Positions 51,937 to 63,820 are shown, counted from the stretch's first letter. The stretch: DNA of 64,000 nt from CALMEC01 sp964393105 (GCA_964393105.1 CAYMSM010000004.1:1-64000), one strand, 5' to 3'. Numbers and translations are program-made. Notes: generated by a model from the letters alone, not told the origin.

Positions 51937-53138
51937 GCCGCGACCTCCGCAGGAGACGCGGACCGCGTCAGGAGCTCACCCCAGGCGCGGGAGCCGACGG
52001 CTTCGAGTACCTGCAGCGTCGCCACGAGTCGGTCCTCGTTACCGCACGTCAGAGCTGCCGCGATGCGCCCCTCGATGCCCCCCGTGCGCTCGAGCCACTC
52101 CAGGCAGGCCGACTTGGCCCGCCGCGCGCCCGGGCTGTCGTCACGGGCGCACAAGATTCGCCAGCCGAACTCACGACCCGAGGGTAGGCGGCACAGAGAC
52201 TCGGCGGCGCGGTAGCTGACCCAGTACTCAGGATCGCGGGTCATGCTCGTCAGCACCCGGCCCGCACCGTCACCCAGGATCTGCCCGAGGCCCGTTGCGG
52301 CGGCTGCACGCACGATGGATTCGTCGGCGACCGACAAGCGGATCAGGGGCTCCGGGTCCACCGTGATGGACTCGTGGCTGTTGGCCGCGATCTCAGCTAC
52401 CGCCAGAAGCGCCTCGCGCCGGGTCTCGGGATCCGGGTCGTCGAGGGTGGCCATGAGCGCAGGGATCGCCATCGTCGAGCGGCGTATGCCGAGCACCCTG
52501 GCGACCAGCTCCCGCACGGTCGGGTCGGCGTGGCCCAGGCACGTGATCAGCACCGGGTCCGCTGCGGAGTCCAGGTGCAGCAGGGCACCAGAGAGGATCC
52601 CACGTGGCACGAGTCGTTGTTCGACCGCCGCGACGAGCGCCGGGACCTCGTGCTCGGTGGCGACGTGTCCCAGGGCCATCGCGCATGCGTCACGCACGCG
52701 ATACCGACCGTCCCGCAGCCCGTATGCAAGCGCCTGCGCCGCCCGCCGGCTGCCCATCCGGCCGAGCAGGGCGGCGGCCTCCGCACGCCGCCACCCCCTG
52801 CTGGTGGGCCGCAGGAGCGTCCGCGCTGCCTCGGCGATAAAGCCGTTGTCCTCGAGCCACCGCACCGCGCGATCGCGCCGGTGGCCAGACAGGGATGTCG
52901 TGGCCTCGACTACCAGGTCGCGCGCGATACGCCGACGTCGACCGAAACGTGGCGCGGCCGGGGGCTCGGCGTCCAGCACGACCGACGACGGAAGCTCGGC
53001 CAGCGATTGGCGCACGGGCCGGTCCAGGCGTTCCTGGAGCTGCCGTCGCAACTTCCAGGAGACGATCATGATGACGCAGCCGACCAGGATGATCGCGAAT
53101 CCAAAGAGGACAACGAGGACGGCCATGTGCGGGTTCAT
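51933..53138 (-). CDS. membrane-anchored HEAT-repeat protein
   Basis: 401 residues from ATG at 53138, overlapping the regulator stop as ATGA. One N-terminal transmembrane helix (about 5-27), then HEAT/PBS-lyase-type helical repeats (about 85-390), for example RRAEAAALLGRMGSRRAAQA, YRVRDACAMALGHVATEHEV, ETRREALLAVAEIAANSH. HEAT repeats bind partner proteins. Inference: it links the response regulator to the glycosyltransferase at the membrane. No catalytic residues recognised. Confidence 0.88.
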   Translation of the reverse strand: MNPHMAVLVVLFGFAIILVGCVIMIVSWKLRRQLQERLDRPVRQSLAELPSSVVLDAEPPAAPRFGRRRRIARDLVVEATTSLSGHRRDRAVRWLEDNGFIAEAARTLLRPTSRGWRRAEAAALLGRMGSRRAAQALAYGLRDGRYRVRDACAMALGHVATEHEVPALVAAVEQRLVPRGILSGALLHLDSAADPVLITCLGHADPTVRELVARVLGIRRSTMAIPALMATLDDPDPETRREALLAVAEIAANSHESITVDPEPLIRLSVADESIVRAAAATGLGQILGDGAGRVLTSMTRDPEYWVSYRAAESLCRLPSGREFGWRILCARDDSPGARRAKSACLEWLERTGGIEGRIAAALTCGNEDRLVATLQVLEAVGSRAWGELLTRSASPAEVAA

Positions 53139-54157
53139 CGGTGCTCCACAGACCGCCCGCTGCGCGCGGCCGCTGCCAACCACACCGGGCCGAGGGGATC
53201 AATCGTGGGCACGGCCGCAACCGCGGCATCAGATGATGCGAGGACCCCGCCGAGAACCTGGCTCCATCGTTGGACGATCGCGTCGGGCGTGTCCCGGGCG
53301 TCAAGTACCCGGCGCAGCCGGTGACTCCAGCCCTCCGTCGCCTCGCGCCCGAGCTGGGGCGCCGGCGAGGGGCTGGGTGCTCGGGTGGTGAGGGTTCTCG
53401 TGAGCGCGTCGTGCCAGAAGCTCGGGAGTGTCGCGGGCAGCTCGAGCTGGGCACGGTGGCGCTGCAGTGCTTCGTGACTCGCACGTTCGACGGCTGCCAG
53501 CGCATCCGCCAGCGTCACGTTGCCGACCACCGGGTCGGCCTCCACGGAGTCACGTAGAAGCGCGCGGACCGCGTCCCCCCACAGACGACGCAGTGCGCTC
53601 GCCGCCGATCCGTTCGGCGCTGTCGACCCTGGCATCCGCCCGATGCTGTCTGCGACCAGTCTTGTGAACAGCTCCTCGACATGGGCGTCGCGGCTCGGTC
53701 CGGGGCGTCGGCGGGCGAATGCGTCTTCGGCGAGCTGTCTGATCGCGATCGTCGCCCACAGCGGTCCCAGGACGTCGATGTACCGTGCAGGTTGTGCCTC
53801 GGTTGTCAGACGCTCGATCGCCTGCAGCAGGTCATCTGGCGCGAACGGCTTCTCGAAGTACGCGTCTGCGCCTGCCTCCAGCGCGTTGAAGCGGTCGGTG
53901 ACGCGCGTGCGTGCGCTGATCATCAGGATCACCGGATGCCAGTCCTGCTGCTGGCGTACGCGGCGGACGACCTCGAGTCCGCGGGCGAGCGGCATCATGA
54001 CGTCCAACAGCAGCACGTCTGGGCGCTCGTCGAGCGCGATGTCGACCGCGGCCATCCCGTCACCGGCCTCGAGGACCGCATGGTCGGCCCGCTCGAGCTG
54101 GTCGCGGAGAATCGCGCGCAGAAGCTGGTCGTCGTCTGCGACGAGGATCGTCGCCAT
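53135..54157 (-). CDS. response regulator with novel helical output domain
   Basis: 340 residues from ATG at 54157. Receiver domain (1-120): VADDDQLL acidic pair, phosphoacceptor Asp in PDVLLLDVMMP, SAR Thr/Ser position and Lys in YFEKPFAPDDLL. All needed residues are kept. The remaining about 220 residues are helical, without a DNA-binding, GGDEF or PP2C motif (VEELFTRLVADSIGRMPG, AVERASHEALQRHRAQLE). The output is probably protein-protein contact. First gene of the operon with the HEAT protein and glycosyltransferase. No adjacent kinase. Confidence 0.88.
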   Translation of the reverse strand: MATILVADDDQLLRAILRDQLERADHAVLEAGDGMAAVDIALDERPDVLLLDVMMPLARGLEVVRRVRQQQDWHPVILMISARTRVTDRFNALEAGADAYFEKPFAPDDLLQAIERLTTEAQPARYIDVLGPLWATIAIRQLAEDAFARRRPGPSRDAHVEELFTRLVADSIGRMPGSTAPNGSAASALRRLWGDAVRALLRDSVEADPVVGNVTLADALAAVERASHEALQRHRAQLELPATLPSFWHDALTRTLTTRAPSPSPAPQLGREATEGWSHRLRRVLDARDTPDAIVQRWSQVLGGVLASSDAAVAAVPTIDPLGPVWLAAAARSGRSVEHR

Positions 54158-54332
54158 GGAACTCCAGAGAGTTGTGGGAAGGCAGATGCGACGCCGCGTC
54201 CGACGTCAAGGGGGTATCGGCGCCGTACAAGGAAATCCTGAGGTGAACCGGTGCGCACGCGTCGGCCAGTTGATGGTCACCCCGACGGCATGTCGTCTTG
54301 TACAACCCCTGTGCAGAGGGCAAGGTCAGAGC

Positions 54333-54539
54333 GTGAACGATCCATCCCCCAACCGGGCCACTTGGGAGAACCGCAATTTCGCGCGTCCCGAAGGCCTGTG
54401 GTACATGCGCCACGCGGCCGCGTTGTCGCGGTGGCCGGTCGTCGACGAGGACTGGGCGCGTCGCGTCGAGGCGCGTCGCATCGCGACGGACCATCCCCAG
54501 AGCAGTGACATCACCTCCCTGCACGGCGCCGGGCGCTGA
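54333..54539 (+). CDS. 68-residue protein of unknown function
   Basis: 68 residues from GTG at 54333 with AAGGTCAGAG upstream. The peptide has an aromatic, charged character (NRATWENRNFARPEGLWYMR, HAAALSRWPVVDEDWARRVE) with Trp/Arg-rich segments and no membrane helix. It is divergent from the response-regulator operon (175-bp gap), so possibly coregulated. The stop is close to the convergent fusion gene (54561). No family recognised; small size keeps confidence moderate. Confidence 0.5.
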   Translation: MNDPSPNRATWENRNFARPEGLWYMRHAAALSRWPVVDEDWARRVEARRIATDHPQSSDITSLHGAGR

Positions 54540-54560
54540 CGAGCCCCGCGGGACGATCAA

Positions 54561-56948
54561 TCAGATGCGTTTGCGCAGCGCCTGGCGATCCACCTTGCCG
54601 GTCGCTCCGCGCGGCAGCTCACCCACGATCGTGACGGACGTCGGAGCCATGTGCGATGCGAGCCGGTGCGCGACGTGCCGGCGAAGTACGTCGGCCAGGT
54701 CAGGTGTGTCGTCCGTGCCCGGATCACGAAGCACCACGTATGCGGTCGCGTGGACCAACCCGTCGGCGTCGGGCAGGCCGACGACCGCGGCTTCGGCGAC
54801 GGCGGGGTGCTCGTGCAGGGCCCCCTCGACCTCGATGGGGCTGACCCACTTCGCGTCGACCTTGAACAGGTCATCGGCTCGACCCAGGTGACGAAAGATA
54901 CCGTCGTTCTGGCGCAGGACGTCGCCCATTCGCACCCAAGGGCCGTAGACGAGTTGACGGGTTTCGTCACCGCGCCGCCAGTACCCAGTGGTATTGGACG
55001 GGCTCTTGATCCAGAGCCGGCCCGGAGCACCCTCCGCGACGGGTTGGCCATCGTCGTCGGCCAGGCGGATCTCGACACCCGGGACGATCCGGCCGAGGGC
55101 TCCGGGCATCGGCTCGCCGGGACGTGTCGAGATGACGATGTTCGAGCACTCCGAACACCCGAGTCCTTCGATCAGCTCGACACCGGTGACCTCGCTGATG
55201 CGTTGACCGATCACCGAGGGCAGCGCGTCTCCGGACGACACTGCCAGCCGCACACCCGCCAATGCTCCTGGATCCGGGTGCCGTTGCAGAAACGTCGCGA
55301 GCTGAGCCCAGAACGTCGGGACACCCGACAGGACCGTCACACCATGTCGCTCGATTGCTCCGACGACGCTGCGGACCGTAGGGCGCGCGGACGAGAACAC
55401 GCACGCCGCACCGCGGCCGAGCGGGCGGAAGAAGCCGTTGCCGAACCCGAGTGAGGCAAACAGGCGCGCGACCGAATGGCAGCGATCGCCTGGGCCGAGG
55501 GCCAGGATCTCGCCAGCGTAGCCGTCCACGCTGGCGCGCAGGTCACGATGGGCGTGCATCGCCCCCTTGGGCCGGCCGGTCGAACCGGACGAGAAGATCA
55601 TGTACGCGAGGTCCTCGGGATCCACCGCGGCAATCGGCTGAGGAGCCCCTTCGAACAGATCCTCGGGTGCGATCCGCGCGACGTCTGGTGGCAAGTCTTG
55701 GTCGGGTGCGCACACCGCGGCGGTGGGCTCGAGATCGTCGAGCGTGGCCAGGGTGTGACGACCGCCCGGCTCCAGGGGAATCGCGACGGCGCCCAGCCGG
55801 GCAGCTCCGAGGAATGCGGCGCACCAAAGACGCCCGTCCGGAACGACGATCGCGACCCGTTCGCCGCGACGCACACCGGCTCGTCGCAGGCGTCCCGCGG
55901 CACGCGCGGACGCGTCGTCAAGATCGTCGAACGTCCACCGGCCGGCGTCGTCGATGACGGCGACATCCGTCCCACGTCCAGCCCTGCGGTGCTGTTCGAC
56001 GAGCAGGTCGACCAGGTTCTCCCGCGCGTCGGTCGTCGGGTTCGCGGAATGGATCGTGAGGCCTGACGGCGGGAGGACGGCCTGTGCGAGCGCGTCGATG
56101 GCGTCGATCGGGACTCGGGACGGCATGGAGAGGACGGCGTCGGTGGCTCCGGCAGGTCCGTATTCGGCGAGCTGGTCGCGAACCTCGTCCGTCGTGCCGA
56201 CGATTCCGGTCGTGCGAATCCATCGCAGGACGGCGGCAGGAGTCGTGCCGAGCGCGGTGGCCTGGGGCGTCAACCACGCGTGGGCCTCGCGTTCGGTCGG
56301 GTACGCGAACGCGAACGTGTAGAGGCAGAATGCAAGCGGGCCTCGCCCGGCAGACTGGCGTGATGCATCGACGATTGCGCGTCGTGACGCGAACTTCTCG
56401 GGCGCGATCCATGCCGAGATCATCCCGTCGGCCCGCTCGCCCGCCAGCCGAAGCAGGCGCGGTTTGTGGGCCGCGAGCCAAATGGGCGGGCGCGATGCCG
56501 GCTGGTTGGGCGGGGTCCCATTGGGCGTGTCGGACATCGCCCGCATCACGTCGAGCGCTCGGATGACGCCTGCGGTGCGCTCGGCCGGGGTGCCGAAGTG
56601 GTACCCATACGCCTCGTGCTCTGCGCGGTCTGAGCCCGTGCCGAGACCGACGATCAGCCGTCCACCGGAGATGACGTCGAGCGCGGTCGTCATCTTGGCC
56701 GCGAGCGGCGCCGGGCGATAGCTGGCCGACATGACCGCGATACCTAGCCGGGCCCGGTTGGTGAGCGGCGCAAGGGCGGCGAGCGTCGTCAATGCATCGA
56801 AGACCGGCTCCCGTTTATCGCGGCCGGGCGACTGCAGGTGATCGTTGACCCAGATGCCGTCGAAACCCAGATGCTCGATACGGCTTGCCGCATCGAGCAA
56901 CTCCGGCCACGTCGAGCCGTATTGGGGAACGCGGACGCCGATTCTCAC
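54561..56948 (-). CDS. fusion: LLM-class (F420-type) oxidoreductase + acyl-CoA/benzoate-type ligase
   Basis: 795 residues from GTG at 56948. Residues 1-about 300 are a luciferase-like monooxygenase: MRIGVRVPQYG, GFDGIWVNDHLQSP, GGRLIVGLGTGSDRAEHEAY, MISAWIAPEKF. Residues about 315-795 are an ANL adenylate-forming enzyme: AYMIFSSGSTGRPKGAMHAH (P-loop), LIEGLGCSECSN, VRMGDVLRQNDGIF, GRADDLFKVDAKWVSPIEVE and catalytic Lys in GATGKVDRQ. The junction (near PPSGLTIHSANPTTDAREN) has no start codon. Its benzoate-CoA-ligase-like marks suggest an aromatic or carboxylic acid substrate. Role of the pair in one chain is unknown. Confidence 0.85.
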   Translation of the reverse strand: MRIGVRVPQYGSTWPELLDAASRIEHLGFDGIWVNDHLQSPGRDKREPVFDALTTLAALAPLTNRARLGIAVMSASYRPAPLAAKMTTALDVISGGRLIVGLGTGSDRAEHEAYGYHFGTPAERTAGVIRALDVMRAMSDTPNGTPPNQPASRPPIWLAAHKPRLLRLAGERADGMISAWIAPEKFASRRAIVDASRQSAGRGPLAFCLYTFAFAYPTEREAHAWLTPQATALGTTPAAVLRWIRTTGIVGTTDEVRDQLAEYGPAGATDAVLSMPSRVPIDAIDALAQAVLPPSGLTIHSANPTTDARENLVDLLVEQHRRAGRGTDVAVIDDAGRWTFDDLDDASARAAGRLRRAGVRRGERVAIVVPDGRLWCAAFLGAARLGAVAIPLEPGGRHTLATLDDLEPTAAVCAPDQDLPPDVARIAPEDLFEGAPQPIAAVDPEDLAYMIFSSGSTGRPKGAMHAHRDLRASVDGYAGEILALGPGDRCHSVARLFASLGFGNGFFRPLGRGAACVFSSARPTVRSVVGAIERHGVTVLSGVPTFWAQLATFLQRHPDPGALAGVRLAVSSGDALPSVIGQRISEVTGVELIEGLGCSECSNIVISTRPGEPMPGALGRIVPGVEIRLADDDGQPVAEGAPGRLWIKSPSNTTGYWRRGDETRQLVYGPWVRMGDVLRQNDGIFRHLGRADDLFKVDAKWVSPIEVEGALHEHPAVAEAAVVGLPDADGLVHATAYVVLRDPGTDDTPDLADVLRRHVAHRLASHMAPTSVTIVGELPRGATGKVDRQALRKRI

Positions 56949-57239
56949 ACCGCGGATGCTCGCGTTCCGATGGCCGTGCGACAACCCCAGAGTGACCGGA
57001 CGGCGAAAGGAGGTGGGTGCGCCTGCGCGCGACCACGTCAGGTTCGGACATGATTGGCCGGATGTCGGGGGCATCGGGTAGCCGATGAGGCACGTCTCAA
57101 CTGGTGGCTACGGAACGTCAGCGTGCTTCGCGGCCAAGCCAGTCACGCTTCCCGCAGCGTCGGTGGGTGGGTCTGTCCCGCGTCAAGAATGTGACGGGCG
57201 CAAGGCGGGTTCGGTGGTGCTGTGGCAGCATGCCCGGCC

Positions 57240-58928
57240 GTGAGCGACGAGCACTACATCTTCACCATGTACCGGATGTCGAAGTCCTATGGCTCCGGCG
57301 CCAAGAAGGTCCTCGAGGACGTGACGCTCGCGTTCTACCCAGGGGCGAAGATCGGGGTGCTGGGATACAACGGCGCGGGCAAGAGCACGGTGTTGCGGCT
57401 GATGGCGGGGATCGAGCAGCCGTCGTCCGGCGATGCGATCCTGGCACCGGGCGCGACGGTCGGCTTGTTGGAGCAGGAGCCGCACCTGGATCCGGCCAAA
57501 GACGTACTCGGCAACGTCGAGGACGGCGTCGCCGCCACGCGGGCGCTCCTCACCACCTACGGCGAGCTCAGCGCCAAGCTTGGTGAGCCGCTCTCGGACG
57601 ACGAGATGGCCGCCACGCTCGATGAGTTCACGAACGTGCAGGAGGCCATCGAGCGGGCCAACGCATGGGACCTCGACGGTCAGCTCGAGACGGCGATGGA
57701 TGCACTGCGCTGCCCGCCGTCCGACGCCGACGTCACGACCCTCTCCGGCGGCGAGCGCCGTCGTGTCGCGCTCTGCCGGCTGTTGCTCGCGGCACCCGAC
57801 CTGCTGCTGCTCGACGAGCCGACGAATCACCTGGACGCCGAGTCGGTGGCCTGGCTCGAGCGGTTCCTCGACGAGTACCAGGGCACCGTCGTGGCCGTCA
57901 CCCACGACCGGTACTTCCTGGACAACGTCGCCGGCTGGATCCTCGAGCTCGATCGCGGAAAGGGAATCCCCTGGAAGGGTAACTACTCCTCGTGGCTCGA
58001 GCAGAAAGAGGCCCGACTCGCCCAAGAGGACAAGGAGGACTCGGCCCGTCGCAAGGCCATCGTGAGGGAGCTCGAGTGGGTCCGGTCAGGTCAGAAGGCC
58101 CGTCAGGCCAAGGGCAAGGCCCGCCTGGCCAACTACGAGCGGCTCGTCGCCGAGGAGTCCTCGGGCGACAAGCGTGGCACGGTCGAGATCCGCATCCCGC
58201 CTGCGCCCAGGCTGGGCGACATCGTCGTCGAGGCGAAGGGGCTCACCAAGGGGTTCGGTGAGAGGGTCTTGATCGACGACCTGTCGTTCTCGTTGCCCAA
58301 GGCCGGCATCGTCGGCGTGATCGGGCCGAACGGGGCCGGCAAGACCACGCTGTTTCGCATGATCGCCGGGGTCGAACCGCCCGACGGCGGTGAGCTTCGC
58401 GTCGGCGACACCGTGGAGCTCGCCTACGTCGACCAGTCCCGCGATGCGCTCGACCCCGCGAACAACGTTTGGAAAGAGATCTCGGGCAACAAGGACATCA
58501 TGATGCTTGGCGGCAAGATCGAGGTGAACTCGCGCGCCTATGTCGCGTCGTTCAACTTCAAGGGCGCCGATCAACAGAAGCCGGTGGGTCACCTGTCGGG
58601 CGGCGAGCGCAACCGCGTCCACCTGGCCAAGATGTTGGCGGGAGGTGGCAACCTGCTGCTCCTCGACGAGCCGTCAAACGACCTCGACGTCGACACGCTC
58701 CGCGCGCTCGAAGACGCCGTGGAGGCGTTCTCGGGCTGCGTCGTCGTGATCAGCCACGACCGCTGGTTCCTCGACCGGATCGCCACGCACATCCTGGCAT
58801 TCGAGGGTGAGGGTCAGGTCGTGTGGTTCGAGGGCAACTACGCCGAGTACGAGGAACACCGCAGGCGCACCCTCGGCGAGGGCGCCGCGCAGCCGCACCG
58901 GATGAAGTACAAGCGCCTCAGCCACTGA
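57240..58928 (+). CDS. ettA: energy-dependent translational throttle protein EttA (ABC-F)
   Basis: 562 residues from GTG at 57240, giving the usual short EttA N terminus (SDEHYIFTMYRMSK). Two ABC domains: Walker A GYNGAGKST and GPNGAGKTT; signatures LSGGERRRVALCR and LSGGERNRVHLAK; Walker B LLLLDEPTNHLD and LLLLDEPSNDLD. The first domain has the EttA arm (about 90-150), and a P-site tRNA linker (about 235-310) joins the domains. No membrane domain. It sits in the ribosomal E site and gates translation by ATP level. Normal length. Confidence 0.95.
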   Translation: MSDEHYIFTMYRMSKSYGSGAKKVLEDVTLAFYPGAKIGVLGYNGAGKSTVLRLMAGIEQPSSGDAILAPGATVGLLEQEPHLDPAKDVLGNVEDGVAATRALLTTYGELSAKLGEPLSDDEMAATLDEFTNVQEAIERANAWDLDGQLETAMDALRCPPSDADVTTLSGGERRRVALCRLLLAAPDLLLLDEPTNHLDAESVAWLERFLDEYQGTVVAVTHDRYFLDNVAGWILELDRGKGIPWKGNYSSWLEQKEARLAQEDKEDSARRKAIVRELEWVRSGQKARQAKGKARLANYERLVAEESSGDKRGTVEIRIPPAPRLGDIVVEAKGLTKGFGERVLIDDLSFSLPKAGIVGVIGPNGAGKTTLFRMIAGVEPPDGGELRVGDTVELAYVDQSRDALDPANNVWKEISGNKDIMMLGGKIEVNSRAYVASFNFKGADQQKPVGHLSGGERNRVHLAKMLAGGGNLLLLDEPSNDLDVDTLRALEDAVEAFSGCVVVISHDRWFLDRIATHILAFEGEGQVVWFEGNYAEYEEHRRRTLGEGAAQPHRMKYKRLSH

Positions 58929-58958
58929 GCTGAGATGAGACCGACGTCTCGCTGAGTA

Positions 58959-59801
58959 CTAGCGGCGGGCGACCGGGGCCAGGTCAGTCCCGAACCCGGC
59001 GTCGTCGGGCGTGGCGAGCTCGACGCGATTGCGTCCTCGCTGCTTGGCCCGGTACAGGGCCGCGTCTGCGACGGCGAGCGCCCCGTCGATGCTCGATCCC
59101 GATGGCCAATCGGCAACCCCGATGCTCACGGTGACGACGCCCTGCGTGGCGAACCGCTGACGGAGCTCATCGAGGAACGGCCAGGCGGCGCCGGCATCGC
59201 GGTGCGGCAGTATCAGCCCGAACTCCTCTCCACCAAGCCGTGCTGCGAGCCCGTTCGCATCGACGACCTCGTGAAGGATCGCTCCACAGCGACGGAGCTC
59301 GGCATCGCCCGCAGCGTGCCCCTTGGTGTCGTTGACACGCTTGAACTCGTCGAGATCGAGGACCGCAACGGCGGCATCTCCACTCGTTCCGGCGGCAAGC
59401 TCCTTTGCCCGGGCGAAGAACGCCCGACGGTTGGCGAGCTGGGTCAGCTCGTCCGTGGTGACAAGGATCGCAAGGCGCGCCTCGGCCCTCTGGCGGCGGC
59501 GGACCTCCTCCTCCAGTTGTATCGACCGGCTGTTCAAGACCCGCGCCACTCCCATCAGCAACGCGAACACCGGTGGCGCGAGGACGAGGGGCGCCAGGAC
59601 CGGCAGCCCGTACGCGATCACCATGACGGTCCCCGTCCTGGGGAGCATGTCGAACGCGACGTACATCGCGGCGCACAGGCCGAGCGACCCGACTGCGGTT
59701 GCGAGCGTCAATGCGAGGATGAACAGCCGGCGCCTGCCGGCAGGCTCAACCCGCGAGAGGGCCCAGCGTTCCAGGCGCCGACGATATGAACTCCACCCCA
59801 T
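58959..59801 (-). CDS. membrane-bound diguanylate cyclase (GGDEF)
   Basis: 280 residues from ATG at 59801. Two N-terminal hydrophobic helices (about 28-48 and 55-82), a short coiled linker (LEEEVRRRQRAEARLA), then the GGDEF domain (about 110-265) with TDELTQLANRRAFF, VLDLDEFKRVND, KGHAAGD and the active-site RLGGEEFGLIL. The GGEEF signature suggests an active enzyme making cyclic-di-GMP from GTP. There is no RxxD inhibitory site before it. Convergent with ettA. Confidence 0.92.
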   Translation of the reverse strand: MGWSSYRRRLERWALSRVEPAGRRRLFILALTLATAVGSLGLCAAMYVAFDMLPRTGTVMVIAYGLPVLAPLVLAPPVFALLMGVARVLNSRSIQLEEEVRRRQRAEARLAILVTTDELTQLANRRAFFARAKELAAGTSGDAAVAVLDLDEFKRVNDTKGHAAGDAELRRCGAILHEVVDANGLAARLGGEEFGLILPHRDAGAAWPFLDELRQRFATQGVVTVSIGVADWPSGSSIDGALAVADAALYRAKQRGRNRVELATPDDAGFGTDLAPVARR

Positions 59802-59922
59802 GCTTCAGATATCGACACGACGGCCGCCGACCTTGATCGACGGCCCATCTCGTTGCACCCGGGCCGGCGGGCTGGCTGGGGTAAGCTGCCCGGTGGACGC
59901 CAACTCGATGACCAGGAGCCGC

Positions 59923-62610
<2,688 letters not shown>

Positions 62611-62665
62611 CCAGAGCACCCACAAGCGCGGACAACACCCTGACAGGCGGGACCCGGGAGGTCGA

Positions 62666-62761
62666 TCACCCGTCGGACTGGGACGTGACGATCTCGAACA
62701 ACACCAGCAAGAAGGCCAGGTTCGCCAAAATCGCCGGCGCGATCCGCGTGCCACGGGTCAC
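62666..62761 (-). CDS. possible 31-residue single-helix membrane peptide
   Basis: 31 codons from GTG at 62761 to TGA at 62666. The peptide TRGTRIAPAILANLAFLLVL continues as FEIVTSQSDG: a basic head, one hydrophobic helix and an acidic tail. It follows the enoyl-CoA hydratase gene (stop at 62793) on the same strand. Small size and lack of a strong ribosome site leave this uncertain. Confidence 0.3.
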   Translation of the reverse strand: MTRGTRIAPAILANLAFLLVLFEIVTSQSDG

Positions 62762-62792
62762 CGGCTGATCACTCCACCGGGCGAGGTCGGGG

Positions 62793-63575
62793 TCAATCCC
62801 CGGCCCCGTCCGGTCGAGTGCTCGTCCAGAGCGGTGCCCGCTTGTGGAGGAATGCGGCGAATCCCTCTTGGGCGTCGTCGGTGGAAGCGCTCGCGGCCAT
62901 GACGGCGCTCGCATGGTCGTACGCGTCGGGGAGCTGCCCGTCCAGGTTGTCGTAGAAAGCTCGCTTACCGGTGGCCAGCACCAAGGGGCTTGCGGTGGCG
63001 ATCTGCGTGGCGAGCCGCCGGGTGCGGTCCACCAGCTGGTCGGCTGGGACCACCTCGTTGACGAGGCCCCACGCCGCGGCGGTGTCGGCGTCGATCGGCT
63101 CGCCGGTCAGCAGCATCTGCATCGCGCGCTTGCGTCCGACCGACCGGGCGACCTCGACCATCGGCGTGGTGCAGAAGAGCCCCACGCGCACCCCGGGGGT
63201 CGCAAACCGTGCGGTGTCACTCGCGATCGCCAGGTCACACGCTGCCACGAGCTGGCACCCTGCGGCGGTCGCGATGCCCTGCACGCAGGCGATGACGGGC
63301 TGCGGCAGGCGGTGGATCGCGAGCATCAGGTCGCCGCAGGCGGCAAACAGTTCGTCGTAGAACTCGGGATCGCGGGATGACATCTCGCGCAGGTCGTGCC
63401 CGGCGCTGAACGCCGGACCGGTCGCGGCGAGGATGATGACCGCCGCGTCGGGGTCATGGATGGCGCCGCGCAACGCGGTGATCATCTCGAGCGACAACGG
63501 GTTGCGCCGCTCCGGGCGATTGAGCGTCACGGTCATGATTGACCCGTCGCGTGTCACCAGCACCGGTTCGATCAT
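62793..63575 (-). CDS. enoyl-CoA hydratase/isomerase family protein (ECHDC3-like, divergent active site)
   Basis: 260 residues from ATG at 63575. Crotonase fold: TVTLNRPERRNPLS, the CoA oxyanion-hole region ATGPAFSAGHDLREM, and GIATAAGCQLVAACDLAIAS. In active hydratases the two catalytic glutamates lie in the last block and about 20 residues on. Here they appear as Gln (GCQLV) and as GLFCTTP, so hydration is doubtful. The same substitution pattern is known from ECHDC3-type members. The activity may be isomerase, hydrolase or none. The element at 63578 lies directly upstream of its start. Confidence 0.85.
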   Translation of the reverse strand: MIEPVLVTRDGSIMTVTLNRPERRNPLSLEMITALRGAIHDPDAAVIILAATGPAFSAGHDLREMSSRDPEFYDELFAACGDLMLAIHRLPQPVIACVQGIATAAGCQLVAACDLAIASDTARFATPGVRVGLFCTTPMVEVARSVGRKRAMQMLLTGEPIDADTAAAWGLVNEVVPADQLVDRTRRLATQIATASPLVLATGKRAFYDNLDGQLPDAYDHASAVMAASASTDDAQEGFAAFLHKRAPLWTSTRPDGAGD

Positions 63576-63577
63576 CT

Positions 63578-63777
63578 AGTGTCCTGTCTCACAAATACCC
63601 TTGCGATCTGGCGGCTGCAAAACTCCGCCGGATTTGGTCCGCTGGTGGAGGAGCAGTCGCCTCGGGAGCTGTGTCCTCGCCTGCGCCCATACTCTCCAGT
63701 ATGGGGCGCAGGCTGCGTCCTTGTCCGGCGGGTTTTTCACTCGCCATATCGTCAAGGGATTCATGAGACAGGACACT
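63578..63777. repeat. palindromic repeat element, copy 5
   Basis: 200 bp with a perfect 14-bp terminal inverted repeat: AGTGTCCTGTCTCA (63578-63591) and TGAGACAGGACACT (63764-63777). Complementarity continues inward (CCCTTGCGATCTGGCG against CCCTTGACGATATGGCG). The centre, CCATACTCTCCAGTATGG, is itself a palindrome. Family motifs GGCGGCTGCAAAACTCCGCC and CTGCGTCCTTGTCCGGCG are present. It lies between the hydratase start and the CoA-binding-protein start. Confidence 0.88.
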
Positions 63778-63820
63778 CGGCTCCTCAGAGAGACGGTGGG
63801 TGCCAGTGTACGCTGGCGCA

